Positions 32,199 to 40,705 are shown, counted from the first letter of the stretch. The stretch is 45,233 nt of DNA from Acidobacteriota bacterium (GCA_016213695.1 JACQZV010000167.1:1-45233), one strand, 5' to 3'. Translations and numbers: made by a program. The notes: generated by a model from the letters alone, not told the origin.

Positions 32199-33197
32199 CT
32201 AGTTGCTGCTGGTCCGGCCGCCGCCCGCGGCGCGGCCGCTGGTGAGGCTCCTGTACGCGGCCTCGACGAACATGTCGGTCGTCCAGCTCCCGGTCGTGCG
32301 GCCGTAGATGGGGTCGTAGTCGCGCGTCGGCCGGGCCGCTTTCACCTGCTCGAGTGTCAGACCGCGCTTGATCATGTCCTGCAGGCGGTCCCGGACGATG
32401 GTGACCATGTGGTGATAGACGGCCAGATCCGCGACGTCGCACACCCGTCCGTGCCCGGGGACGATCATCGTGCCGCCCTCCTGGTGGTCGGCAGGAATCG
32501 CCATCTGCTTCAGGCGATAGAGTCCGTCCACCACGTTCTGCAGGCTGCCGCCGTTCTTCAGGTCGATGACCGGGTAGCTCGTGGGATCGAAGATATCGCC
32601 GGTACTGATCACGTCCGCGCGCCGGAACAGCACGATGCTGTCGCCGTCGGTCGTCGCCGGCTGATGGAAGATCTGGATCGCCTCGCCGTTGAACGACAGG
32701 TTCTTCACGGGCACGGAGTACGTGTCGTTGGGCCAGGCGGCCTCGGGGACGGGAGGCGCGGCGTTCCGATCGCTCATCCGGTCGAGAATCGAGCTGAAGG
32801 CGACGATGAACACGCTGGCCTGCGCGGCCCGGGAGATGGCCAGCGGCCGTCCGTTCCGCGCGAAGTATTCGTTGCCGCCGACATGATCGGCTCTGTCGCT
32901 GGTGTTGACGATGTAGGTGACCTGGCCTTTCGACAAGGTCCGGATCGTCTGCAGGACCTTCTCGCTCATCGCGGCCGTGCCGGAGTCGACAAGCAGCACG
33001 CCGTCCTTGCCGACCTGCACGGCGATGTTGCCGCCCGCGCCCGCCAGCATATGGATGTTGCCCTGCACGGGCAGGAGCTCGAGCGCTGTGGCACTCGGGC
33101 CACCGCGGTCCGGCGCCTGCTGCGAGTAGACGGGCCCGGTCGCGCCGGCGATGCCGGCGAGCAGGAAGGCCAACGCGAGAGACATCCTCTTCGTCAC
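32199..33197 (-). CDS. Exported metallo-beta-lactamase-fold protein with a degenerate zinc site
   Basis: 332 residues from the GTG at 33197 (an ATG at 33185 is possible but lacks the basic residues of the signal). The MBL fold is recognisable: GNIAVQVGKDGVLLVDSG, the motif loop, DGDSIVLFRRADVISTGDIF and PGHGRV. Where active enzymes read NTHxHxDHxGG, this protein reads N98-T-S-D-R-A-D-H-V-G-G, so S100 and R102 replace two zinc-1 His. T182 (HQPATTDGDS) replaces the third. D104, H105 and H249 of the second site remain. It may bind one zinc or be a binding protein without hydrolase activity. First gene of the nine-gene operon; 62 bp separate it from the divergent binding-protein gene. Confidence 0.87.
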   Translation of the reverse strand: MTKRMSLALAFLLAGIAGATGPVYSQQAPDRGGPSATALELLPVQGNIHMLAGAGGNIAVQVGKDGVLLVDSGTAAMSEKVLQTIRTLSKGQVTYIVNTSDRADHVGGNEYFARNGRPLAISRAAQASVFIVAFSSILDRMSDRNAAPPVPEAAWPNDTYSVPVKNLSFNGEAIQIFHQPATTDGDSIVLFRRADVISTGDIFDPTSYPVIDLKNGGSLQNVVDGLYRLKQMAIPADHQEGGTMIVPGHGRVCDVADLAVYHHMVTIVRDRLQDMIKRGLTLEQVKAARPTRDYDPIYGRTTGSWTTDMFVEAAYRSLTSGRAAGGGRTSSN

Positions 33198-33259
33198 GGG
33201 GCAGATTGTAACGCCAAACAGGGGCAGGATAAGCTGTCACGCACAGCGGGAGGAATGCC

Positions 33260-34012
33260 ATGACAGCGTGCGCGAAATTTACCGCAGCGTGCATCCTGGG
33301 AGCCCTGGTGGCGCAGAAGACGGCCCTGGCCGCCGAGCTCGTCATCCTGACCAACCAGGGCGCGACGCCGGGGGTGCGGGAGCTCGCCGTCGCGTTCGAA
33401 CGGGCGAGCGGGCACACGGTGACCGTCATCCAGGAAGAGGGCGCGGCGCTCGAGCGGAGGATCACGAGCGGCCCGGCAGACCTCGTCACCGGAAATCCTC
33501 CGACGATTGAAACACTCGTCAAGAGCGGCCGGGTCGTGGCCGGCACGGTGACGCCGTTCGTGCTCGCCGGTCTCGGCCTGTCGGTGCGGGCCGGCGCGCC
33601 CAAACCCGACATCAGCACGGTGGACGCCTACAAGAGGACGCTGCTCGCGGCGAAGTCGATCGGCTATTCGCGCGGCTGCAGCGGCACGAACGTCGCGGAG
33701 GGGATTGCGCAGCTCGGCCTCGCCGAGCAGTTGAAGGCCAGGACGACGTTCACGAGCGGCGGTCCCGTCACCGACGCGCTGGCGCGCGGCGACTTCGAGG
33801 TCGGCATTCAGCAGACCAACATCATGGTCGGCGTGCCCGGAACCGAGTATGTCGGGCCGCTGCCCGGCTTCCTGAACAAACCGTGCGGATCGAGCGTCGC
33901 GCTGCTGGCCGCGTCGAAGGAGCCTGACGCCGCCCGCGCGATGATCCGATTCATGATCTCGCCGGCGGCCGCTCCGCTCCTCCGCAAGACCCACGTGGAG
34001 CCCGCCAGTTAA
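33260..34012 (+). CDS. Periplasmic substrate-binding protein, ModA-like, without transporter
   Basis: 250 residues with a signal peptide (ACILGALVAQKTALA). AELVILTNQGATPGVRELAV, ASGHTVTVIQEEG, ADLVTGNPPTIETLV and a C-terminal AASKEPDAARAMIRFMIS outline the same fold as the gene at 29228, with GKP-type hinge residues similar (APKPDIST in both). No permease genes follow. The next gene is convergent with a 2-bp gap. Good GGAGG 6 bases before the ATG. It could deliver ligand to a transporter encoded elsewhere or act alone. Ligand unknown. Confidence 0.82.
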   Translation: MTACAKFTAACILGALVAQKTALAAELVILTNQGATPGVRELAVAFERASGHTVTVIQEEGAALERRITSGPADLVTGNPPTIETLVKSGRVVAGTVTPFVLAGLGLSVRAGAPKPDISTVDAYKRTLLAAKSIGYSRGCSGTNVAEGIAQLGLAEQLKARTTFTSGGPVTDALARGDFEVGIQQTNIMVGVPGTEYVGPLPGFLNKPCGSSVALLAASKEPDAARAMIRFMISPAAAPLLRKTHVEPAS

Positions 34013-34014
34013 GG

Positions 34015-35142
34015 TTAGACCTCCGCGATCTTGAGCAGCCTCGCGGCGTTGCCCCCGAGGATGGCGGCGCGCTGCGCCTGGGAGAGCGTGGTCGTCGCCA
34101 TCACGTGGTCGACCGGATGCTCCTCCCAGGGAATCGGGTGATCGGTGCCGAGCACGACCTGGCTCGCGCCCACCTGCGCCACCAGATGCCTGAGCGCCTC
34201 CTGGGTGAACACGAGCGCGTCGAACGTGATCTGGTTCAGATAGGCCGTCGGCGCCTTCTTGAGCACGATGTCGGGATTGCAGTTGACCGGCGACACGAAA
34301 CAGGAGTGGTCGGAGCGCGGGGCGTAGGAGCCGAGATAGCCGCCGCCGTGCGCGGCGATGATCTTCAGGCCGGGGAATCTGTCGAGGGTGCCCTCGAAGA
34401 TCAGATGCTGCAGCGCGATCGTGGTGTCCAACGGATTGCCGATGGTGTTCGACAGCCATCCATTGCCCCTGAAGCGCCTCGCCAGTTCCGGCGGGCTCTG
34501 CGGATGGATGAACAGCACCGCGCCGAGCGCCTCGGCCCTGGCCCACACCGGATGGAATCTGGCGTCGTAGAAATCCACACCATCGACGCTCCCGCCGATG
34601 GCGGCGCCGCGCAGGCCCTGCCGGGTCATCGCTCGGTCGAGTTGCTGCACCGCCAGGTCCGGAGCCTGCAGCGACAGCGACGCGAATGCCGCCAGCCGCT
34701 TCGGATAGGCCGCGCTCAACTCCGCCAGGCGCTCGTTGTTGATCGTGACGATCGCCGCGGCGGTGTCGCGGTCCTTGCGATACCAGAAGGGGTTGATGGA
34801 CAGCACTTCCATGTCAACGCCCATCGCGTCCATCGCCGCCAGGCGCTCCTCGACCGCGGCCTTGTCGCTCAGCGGAATGTAGTGCTCAGGGGCACCCTTG
34901 ACCGGCGGATCGACGCTCTTCGCCTCCTCGCCCATCAGCGCGACGGCATCGTGAAACAGGCAATGGGCGTGCACGTCGACGACCTTGATCCGCGTGCCGT
35001 TGATGACCACGGGCTTGCGTCTGGTGCCGATCCCCGGGTGCTTGTGCGACACCTGCGCGTGCGCGGCGTCGATCAGGCTGCACGTGCAGAAGGCCAGCCC
35101 CGAGGCGGCCGCGTTCCTGATGAATTCCCTGCGAGTCGCCAT
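34015..35142 (-). CDS. Tat-exported amidohydrolase (ACMSD-like, amidohydrolase 2 family)
   Basis: 375 residues. MATRREFIRNAAASGLAF is a twin-arginine signal. The metal motif is VVDVHAHC (H58, H60); further typical segments are VLFIHPQSP, IIAAHGGGYLGSY and VLGTDHPIPWEEHP. The ACMSD-like group includes decarboxylases of aromatic acids and hydrolases of lactone-like rings. Compared with the Tat amidohydrolase at 13758, it has a longer N-terminal extension and a Cys after the HxH pair. It is divergent from the SDR gene and next to the orphan binding protein. Reaction open. Confidence 0.88.
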   Translation of the reverse strand: MATRREFIRNAAASGLAFCTCSLIDAAHAQVSHKHPGIGTRRKPVVINGTRIKVVDVHAHCLFHDAVALMGEEAKSVDPPVKGAPEHYIPLSDKAAVEERLAAMDAMGVDMEVLSINPFWYRKDRDTAAAIVTINNERLAELSAAYPKRLAAFASLSLQAPDLAVQQLDRAMTRQGLRGAAIGGSVDGVDFYDARFHPVWARAEALGAVLFIHPQSPPELARRFRGNGWLSNTIGNPLDTTIALQHLIFEGTLDRFPGLKIIAAHGGGYLGSYAPRSDHSCFVSPVNCNPDIVLKKAPTAYLNQITFDALVFTQEALRHLVAQVGASQVVLGTDHPIPWEEHPVDHVMATTTLSQAQRAAILGGNAARLLKIAEV

Positions 35143-35304
35143 CGTGTGTCTCCTTGCTCATGCGACACCCACCCGTTCACCGACAGCCGCGATCGAGCCC
35201 GACGAGATCGGCAAGCTTACCAACTTCCAACCCTGGCAGGCGACCTGAAACCACCGTGGGCTCATCGGCGACTCGACTCTCGCGCCAAGCTACACTGTCT
35301 GTGC

Positions 35305-36075
35305 ATGGACGCGTCTCGAGGCACGCTCGACGGACAGGTGGCGCTTGTGACCGGCGCGTCCCGGGGCCTCGGACGCGCCATCGCGCTCGCCCTGGCCGAT
35401 GCCGGAGCGTCGCTGCACCTCGCCGCCGACGGAAGCGAGGAGGAACTCGCGCAGGTGGCGGGTGCATGCGTCGAGCGGTGCCCGTCGGCACGCGTCAGCC
35501 GCGCCATCCTCGACCTCTCGCGGCCGGACGCGCCGGCGGACATGGTGGACGCGGCGGTCCGCGAGCACGGGCGGATCGACATCCTCGTCAACAACGCGGG
35601 CGTACGAATCCGAAAGCCGTTCGGCCAGTTCACCGCAGACGACTTCGATCGACTGATGGCCGTGAACCTCCGCGCGCCGATGCTGGCCGCCCAGGCCGCC
35701 GCGGCGCACATGCGCGCCCGTGGCAGCGGGCGCATCATCAACGTCGCCAGCCAGCTCGGCACCGTGACCGACACCCACGCGTCGCTCTACGGCATGAGCA
35801 AGGCCGCCCTGCTGTACCTGACCCGCTCGATGGCGGTGGAACTGGCCCGATCCGGCATCGTGGTGAACGCGGTGAGCCCCGGCACGACGGCGACCGACTT
35901 CATCCTCGCCACCCTCACGGGCGCCCAGCGGGCGTCGCGGATCGACAAGATCCCGGCCGGGCGTCTCGGCCGTCCGGACGAGATCGCGCAGGCGGTGGTG
36001 TTTCTCGCCACGACGCCCGCGACCTTCCTGCTCGGCCATAACCTGATCGTCGACGGCGGCGAGACCGCGAAGTAA
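35305..36075 (+). CDS. Short-chain dehydrogenase/reductase (classical SDR)
   Basis: 256 residues from the ATG at 35305; the frame is open far to the left, but that part is antisense to the amidohydrolase. TGASRGLG is the dinucleotide motif, NNAG is present, and the catalytic residues are S149, Y162 and K166 (YGMSK). The end (GRPDEIAQAVVFLAT and IVDGGETAK) is typical of FabG-like and sugar/steroid dehydrogenases. Cytosolic, probably NADP(H) dependent. No Shine-Dalgarno is seen; a TACACT box ends 8 bases before the ATG, so a leaderless transcript is possible. Substrate unknown, though the neighbours suggest a small polyol or keto acid. Confidence 0.9.
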   Translation: MDASRGTLDGQVALVTGASRGLGRAIALALADAGASLHLAADGSEEELAQVAGACVERCPSARVSRAILDLSRPDAPADMVDAAVREHGRIDILVNNAGVRIRKPFGQFTADDFDRLMAVNLRAPMLAAQAAAAHMRARGSGRIINVASQLGTVTDTHASLYGMSKAALLYLTRSMAVELARSGIVVNAVSPGTTATDFILATLTGAQRASRIDKIPAGRLGRPDEIAQAVVFLATTPATFLLGHNLIVDGGETAK

Positions 36076-36090
36076 CAGCGCACGCGCCGC

Positions 36091-37137
36091 TCAGCGAACG
36101 GTCCTGCGGGCAATCACCACGTTGTCGAATACCAGGTTGACCGACCAGATCCAGCGCGCGCCCGCAAAGAATTCCGGATAGCGGGTGAAGGCCGGCAGCG
36201 CGGTCGTGCCGATGTCGGTGTCCGTGTACTCGTAGGCGCGCGGCCAGGTCGAGTCGTTGAACGACGCGGACTGCCAGTCGGCGGGCACCGGATAGTGCAC
36301 CGCGTAACACTTCTCCTGGCACTCCGGCTTCTTGGCGACCGGATGCACGCGCCCGAGCGGCGTGGTGTCGTGGACGTTCCCCTTCTCCACGACTTCATCC
36401 GGGGAATTGAGCGGCGCGATGTAGAAGGACTGGGCCTTCCAGTTGCTGTCGGTCACCGTCCCGTCGCTGAAGCGCGCGATGAGGCCGGCGTCACCCGGAT
36501 ACCAATCCTTGCCGGCAGGCGTATTGGGAAAGACCTCCATGCCCAGGCCAAGGTGCGCATCCCAGTCCACCACGAGAAACGCGAGCGTGTACGGGCGCTT
36601 CACCCTGAACTTGACGACGGCCGAATTGAACGGCGTGTAGGGCGTGTTGTCGACCGACACCAGCGTGCCGTTCACGTACATTTCGTAGTAGTTGTCCGCG
36701 ACGATGTAGCCGGTGATCACCTCGCCATCCCGATCCACGTCGACGACCGGCACGCCGGCCGCCGGGACGTCGGCCGTCTTCTGCGGCGTCACCTGGGTGC
36801 ACTCGTTGTAGAGGTCGCTCGACTTGGGGCCCAGTCCCTTCTGGTACGCCGTGACGGCGGGAACGGTCAGGACCGTGCCGTCGGTCGCCGTGATCTGCCC
36901 CACGGCAGAGGGGCGATAGTTGTCGACCGTGACCGGACAGCGGTACATGTTCTCGACCACGGTCTTCGCGGGACCCTGTGTCACCATCCGCCGCGGCGGC
37001 GCGCTGCTGGACTGCGGGCCGGTCTGGGCCAGCCCGACGCTCGGCGCCGCCAGCTGGAGCGCGATGAACGCCGTGCAGAAGGCACCTCCGAACGCGAGCG
37101 TGCGGACGCCAGTCGAGGCGTGGGGCTTCGTCAACAT
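36091..37137 (-). CDS. Secreted protein of unknown function
   Basis: 348 residues with signal peptide to about residue 38. The rest is rich in Trp, Tyr and Asp: NYYEMYVNGTLVSVDNTPYT, RPYTLAFLVVDWDAHLGLG, SNWKAQSFYIAPL and the C-terminal ARWIWSVNLVFDNVVIARR. The sequence has the flavour of a jelly-roll carbohydrate-binding or galactose-binding-like domain, but I do not recognise the family. Cys in MYRCPVT, LYNECTQ, PECQEKCYAV could form disulfides. AGGAG precedes the ATG and the gene overlaps the end of the MFS gene by 7 bp. It is the third gene of the oxidoreductase-carrier-secreted protein operon. Confidence 0.78.
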   Translation of the reverse strand: MLTKPHASTGVRTLAFGGAFCTAFIALQLAAPSVGLAQTGPQSSSAPPRRMVTQGPAKTVVENMYRCPVTVDNYRPSAVGQITATDGTVLTVPAVTAYQKGLGPKSSDLYNECTQVTPQKTADVPAAGVPVVDVDRDGEVITGYIVADNYYEMYVNGTLVSVDNTPYTPFNSAVVKFRVKRPYTLAFLVVDWDAHLGLGMEVFPNTPAGKDWYPGDAGLIARFSDGTVTDSNWKAQSFYIAPLNSPDEVVEKGNVHDTTPLGRVHPVAKKPECQEKCYAVHYPVPADWQSASFNDSTWPRAYEYTDTDIGTTALPAFTRYPEFFAGARWIWSVNLVFDNVVIARRTVR

Positions 37138-38423
37138 GCAATCTCCTCCTGGACAACCGACCGTTCCGGATCAATCAGAAACGTCCACACGAGCGCGCCG
37201 GCGAACATCACGCCCGCAGACACGACGAAGGGCGCCACCCAGTAGCCGCGATCGAACAGTCCGCCGTACACCAGCGGCGTCAGCGACGCCGCCAGAGCGC
37301 CGGCCATGACCATGATCCCGGTCACGGTCCCGCTGAACTGTCCGCCCACGTCCATCGGCACGGCCCACGCGGGGCCGATCACGAACTCGAGAAAGAAAAA
37401 CGAGAGGGCGAGACACAGGATCGAGACGCCCGTGCTCTCCGTCATGGCCGCCGGAATCACGAACACCCCGGCCAGGACGAAGCCGGGGGCGGCGACCGCA
37501 CGGCGCGCCAGTGTGGCGCTGCCCGTGCGCTTCAGCAGCACATCGCTCAGATACCCTCCGACGACATCTCCCGTCATGCCGGCCAGCAGCGGCAGCGAGC
37601 CGATCAGGCCGAGCGCCTGCAGGCTGAGCTGGCGATACTCCCGAAGGTAGGTGGGGTACCACGTGAGATAGAAATTGGTGCCGAAGAAGAAGCAGCAGTA
37701 CCCAAGGGCAATGAACCACATGTTGGACGACCGCGAGATCGTCCTCCACGGCACGGGGATGCGGGCCACGCTTGGCTGCCTGATGGAGCCGTCCTCATTC
37801 AGGCCTCGAATCTCGGCCAGTTCGGCGCGATTGACGCCCGCGTGCTCCTCCGGGAGATCCTTGTAGACGACGCAGAACACGACGGCCCACAGGAGGCCCA
37901 TCGCTCCGAGGACATAGAAGACCGCGCGCCACCCGAAGGCCAGCACGATCGCCCCCGCCACGAGCGGCGTAATCGCCACGGCGAAGCGACTGAAGAAATG
38001 CGTGATGCCCTGGATCCGGCCCCGCTCGGACGGCTTGAACCAGAGCTGCATGCCGCGGCTGGCCACCGGAAAAGCGCCCGCCTCGCCGATACCGAGAAAG
38101 AGCCTCGAGCTGAAGAGCGTCGCGATCCCCGTCGCCGCGCCGGTCATCATCGCGGCCGCTGACGTCCACGCGAGCAGTGCGGTGAGCACCTTCCTCGGGC
38201 CGAAGCGGTCTCCCAGCCATCCGGCCGGCACCTGACCGAAGGCATAGGCCCAGGTGAATGCCGCGAGCACCAGGCCCATGTCGCTGAGACTCAGGCCGAA
38301 CTGCTGTCGAATCTCCGGCTGGACGACCGAGATGATGCCGCGGTCCAGGTAGGAAATGAGATACATCAGGCTGAACAGGCTGAGCATCCACCACCGCGTC
38401 CTCGTGGGCCGCCCGGTGGCCAT
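37131..38423 (-). CDS. Major facilitator superfamily transporter, anion:cation symporter (ACS)-like
   Basis: 430 residues from the ATG at 38423, which overlaps the stop of the upstream gene (TGATG). Twelve hydrophobic segments; YLDRGIISVVQPEIRQQF in the first loop and GDRFGPRKV between segments 2 and 3 are MFS marks, and the DRG..S at segment 1 is typical of the ACS family (hexuronate, galactarate and related sugar-acid carriers). It would import an organic anion with protons. The upstream Gfo/Idh/MocA enzyme and the nearby lactonase and cyclase suit an aldonic or uronic acid substrate, but this is inference. Confidence 0.92.
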   Translation of the reverse strand: MATGRPTRTRWWMLSLFSLMYLISYLDRGIISVVQPEIRQQFGLSLSDMGLVLAAFTWAYAFGQVPAGWLGDRFGPRKVLTALLAWTSAAAMMTGAATGIATLFSSRLFLGIGEAGAFPVASRGMQLWFKPSERGRIQGITHFFSRFAVAITPLVAGAIVLAFGWRAVFYVLGAMGLLWAVVFCVVYKDLPEEHAGVNRAELAEIRGLNEDGSIRQPSVARIPVPWRTISRSSNMWFIALGYCCFFFGTNFYLTWYPTYLREYRQLSLQALGLIGSLPLLAGMTGDVVGGYLSDVLLKRTGSATLARRAVAAPGFVLAGVFVIPAAMTESTGVSILCLALSFFFLEFVIGPAWAVPMDVGGQFSGTVTGIMVMAGALAASLTPLVYGGLFDRGYWVAPFVVSAGVMFAGALVWTFLIDPERSVVQEEIAC

Positions 38424-39493
38424 CACGCGAACGTCGGTTCGGCGGTCCTGGCGCCGGGCGCCACCGTCAGGTCCACCGGCTGCCCGGTCTCCGCGGACAG
38501 GTCCGCCGCCCGGTACACCTGCATGACCAGACGCGCCTGCTCGCCCGTCACGAGCGGCTGCTTTCCCGTGGCCACGCACTCGAGGAAATGCAGCGTCTCC
38601 GCCTCCATCGGCCCCGCGTACACGTGATTGACCTTCTCGCCCGGCATCGACGAAATCGGGAACTGGATCCCCCTGGCCATCGTGGTGGTGTACACGTCGC
38701 GGTGCGTCTCATCGACCATCACCGCGCCTTCGGTGCCGACGAATTCGATCCAGGTGGACGAGAAATTCGGATACGCGGGGGGCAGCACCCATCCGGCGCC
38801 AATCGTGAACGCGGTGCCATCGTCCATGGTGACGATGATCCACACGCAGTCGGGCACGTTGTACTGGCCCTTCATGATCTTGCGGACTTCCTGTGCGTAG
38901 ACGCGAATGGGTTTCCGGGGCGCCAGGCACCAGAGCACGAAATCGATGTCGTGCGTCGCTTCCATCGCGGCCGGTGACAGCTTCACGCGGCCGCCGATCT
39001 TCTTGCCGAGATTCCGTGTGATGTGCCGGCTGACCATGGCGCTGCACGGCTCGCCAATCGTCCCGTCTTCGATCGAGCGCTTCACCAGCGCGAACTTCGG
39101 GTTGAAGCGCTGCGAATAGCCGATCGTGAACTTCAGATTCTTTGCGTGCGCCAGCGCAATGAGCTCGTCGGCCTCGTGCAGCTCCATGGCGATGGGCTTC
39201 TCCAGGAACACGTGCTTGCCGGCCAGCAGACTCTCTCTGGCGATCGGATAGTGCGTCGGCTCGGGGGTCGTCGAAATCATGACGGCATCGATCGACGGGT
39301 GCTCCACCAGCGCGTGGTAGTCCGTCGTGGCGGTCACCGGGTTGGTCAGGGCGGCGACTTCCTTGAGGCGCTCCTCCTTCACCTCCGCGATGTGCAGCTC
39401 GTCCACCCACGGGCTCGCGGCGGCGGCCACGGCGCGGATACCGCCGCACCAGCCTGTTCCAATAATGCCGAGGTTGATACTGGCCTTCCTCAT
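38423..39493 (-). CDS. Gfo/Idh/MocA family oxidoreductase
   Basis: 356 residues from the ATG at 39493. The N-terminal Rossmann domain starts LGIIGTGWCGGIRAVAAA and contains the family motif FLEKPIAMELHEAD with the catalytic Lys. The C-terminal half is the alpha/beta substrate domain with a conserved HDIDFVLWCL His-Asp pair. Such enzymes are NAD(P)-dependent dehydrogenases of sugars, inositols or their acids. The gene heads an operon with the MFS carrier and a secreted protein, so carrier and enzyme may handle one compound. It is divergent from the SMP-30 gene with 225 bp between them. Confidence 0.92.
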   Translation of the reverse strand: MRKASINLGIIGTGWCGGIRAVAAAASPWVDELHIAEVKEERLKEVAALTNPVTATTDYHALVEHPSIDAVMISTTPEPTHYPIARESLLAGKHVFLEKPIAMELHEADELIALAHAKNLKFTIGYSQRFNPKFALVKRSIEDGTIGEPCSAMVSRHITRNLGKKIGGRVKLSPAAMEATHDIDFVLWCLAPRKPIRVYAQEVRKIMKGQYNVPDCVWIIVTMDDGTAFTIGAGWVLPPAYPNFSSTWIEFVGTEGAVMVDETHRDVYTTTMARGIQFPISSMPGEKVNHVYAGPMEAETLHFLECVATGKQPLVTGEQARLVMQVYRAADLSAETGQPVDLTVAPGARTAEPTFA

Positions 39494-39651
39494 CTGCGTC
39501 TCGTGCCTCCGCGGGAACGTCGCGTCCGGTGCGACGCGTGCGTTTCCGAATACCACAGTGTAACGGGAAGCTCCTGCCTGGCCCGAACCCTAAGTCCGCG
39601 AGGGATGATTGTCAATCGTGGCCTGGCCCGTTGCCCGGTCCGCCGGTCGGC

Positions 39652-39673
39652 TACACTAGCGCCTGCGCAGGCG
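39652..39673 (+). promoter_or_regulatory. TACACT box next to a perfect 14-bp palindrome upstream of the SMP-30 gene
   Basis: TACACT (39652-39657) is a plausible -10 box with TTGCCC 15 bases upstream. Two bases later lies CGCCTGCGCAGGCG (39660-39673), which equals its own complement and would cover the transcription start, the position of a repressor operator. The same TACACT box lies before the SDR gene at 35291-35296. The rest of 39494-39718 shows nothing I can name. Confidence 0.4.
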
Positions 39674-39718
39674 TCGAGGAAGTTCCGGAGCGACGCGAGT
39701 CACGCAGGAGGGGATCGT

Positions 39719-40705
39719 ATGAGAGACAAGGCGACGTTGGCCGGCGTCGGGCTGGCCGTGCTCTGTTCGGTCGCGGTCTTCGCCCAGGGTGCGGCGACTC
39801 CGCCCTATGTGGCGCCGGCCTTCGACACCTATACCCCCAGCATTCCCGGCGTCGTCTCCGGGGGCACGCGAGTGGAACTCATCACGGACCAGCTCACTGG
39901 AACCGAGGGCCCCGTCGCGCTGCCGGACGGCACGCTGGTGTTCACCGAAGGGGGCGCGAGGCGGCTGACGCACATCGACAAGGACGGCAAGCTCTCGACC
40001 TTCCTCGGCAACATCCAGTCGGGCGGCCTCGGCTTCGACCCGAAGGGCCGCCTGATCGCCAACGACAATACGCCCGGCAAGGAAGGCATCTACATCGTCT
40101 ATCCCAAGGGCGCCGAAGCGACGCTCGTGGACAGGAAGACGCAGGGCTTCATGGGCGCCAACGATCTGACCGTGGACAGGAAGGGCGGTGTGTATTTCAC
40201 GCAGCCCGAGCAGGCCAACGTCGGCTACATCCTGCCGGACGGCAAGGCGATGAGGATCGTGGCCGGCAACGTCACGCGTCCGAACGGCATCACCATGAGC
40301 CCCGACGAGAAGATCCTCTACGTCAACGACTCCCGGGGCGAATACCTCCTGGCGTATGACATACAGGCGGACGGCTCGGTCACCAACCGCCGCAACTTCG
40401 CCAGGTACCATCAGATCAACACCTCCGCCGCAACAGGCGACGTGGGACCCGGCCTTCGCTACCCTGTCACCAGTTGCGCCGACGGTCTCGCCGTGGACAA
40501 GGAGGGGCGCGTGTTCAACGCCGGCTGCAACGGCATCCAGGTCTACAGCCCGCAGGGACGGCACCTCGGCACGATACCCACGGGCCGGGTTATTCAGAAC
40601 CTCGCGTTCGCCGGACCGGACAAGAAGACGCTCTACCTCGTGGGGCGCAGCGCCGCCTGGAAGATTCAGACGCTCACGCAGGGATATCAGGGGCGTGCGA
40701 AGTGA
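39719..40705 (+). CDS. Secreted SMP-30/gluconolactonase-family protein
   Basis: 328 residues with a signal peptide (GVGLAVLCSVAVFAQ). GTEGPVALPDGTLVFTE supplies the metal Glu (E63), GANDLTVDRKGGVYFT the Asn-Asp region, and SCADGLAVDKEGRVFN the catalytic Asp of the six-bladed propeller. Family members open lactones such as gluconolactone with a divalent metal. A periplasmic lactonase beside a cyclase-family hydrolase, whose GTG start overlaps this stop by 4 bp (GTGA), suggests one pathway. GGAGGGG lies a little before the ATG. Confidence 0.9.
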   Translation: MRDKATLAGVGLAVLCSVAVFAQGAATPPYVAPAFDTYTPSIPGVVSGGTRVELITDQLTGTEGPVALPDGTLVFTEGGARRLTHIDKDGKLSTFLGNIQSGGLGFDPKGRLIANDNTPGKEGIYIVYPKGAEATLVDRKTQGFMGANDLTVDRKGGVYFTQPEQANVGYILPDGKAMRIVAGNVTRPNGITMSPDEKILYVNDSRGEYLLAYDIQADGSVTNRRNFARYHQINTSAATGDVGPGLRYPVTSCADGLAVDKEGRVFNAGCNGIQVYSPQGRHLGTIPTGRVIQNLAFAGPDKKTLYLVGRSAAWKIQTLTQGYQGRAK

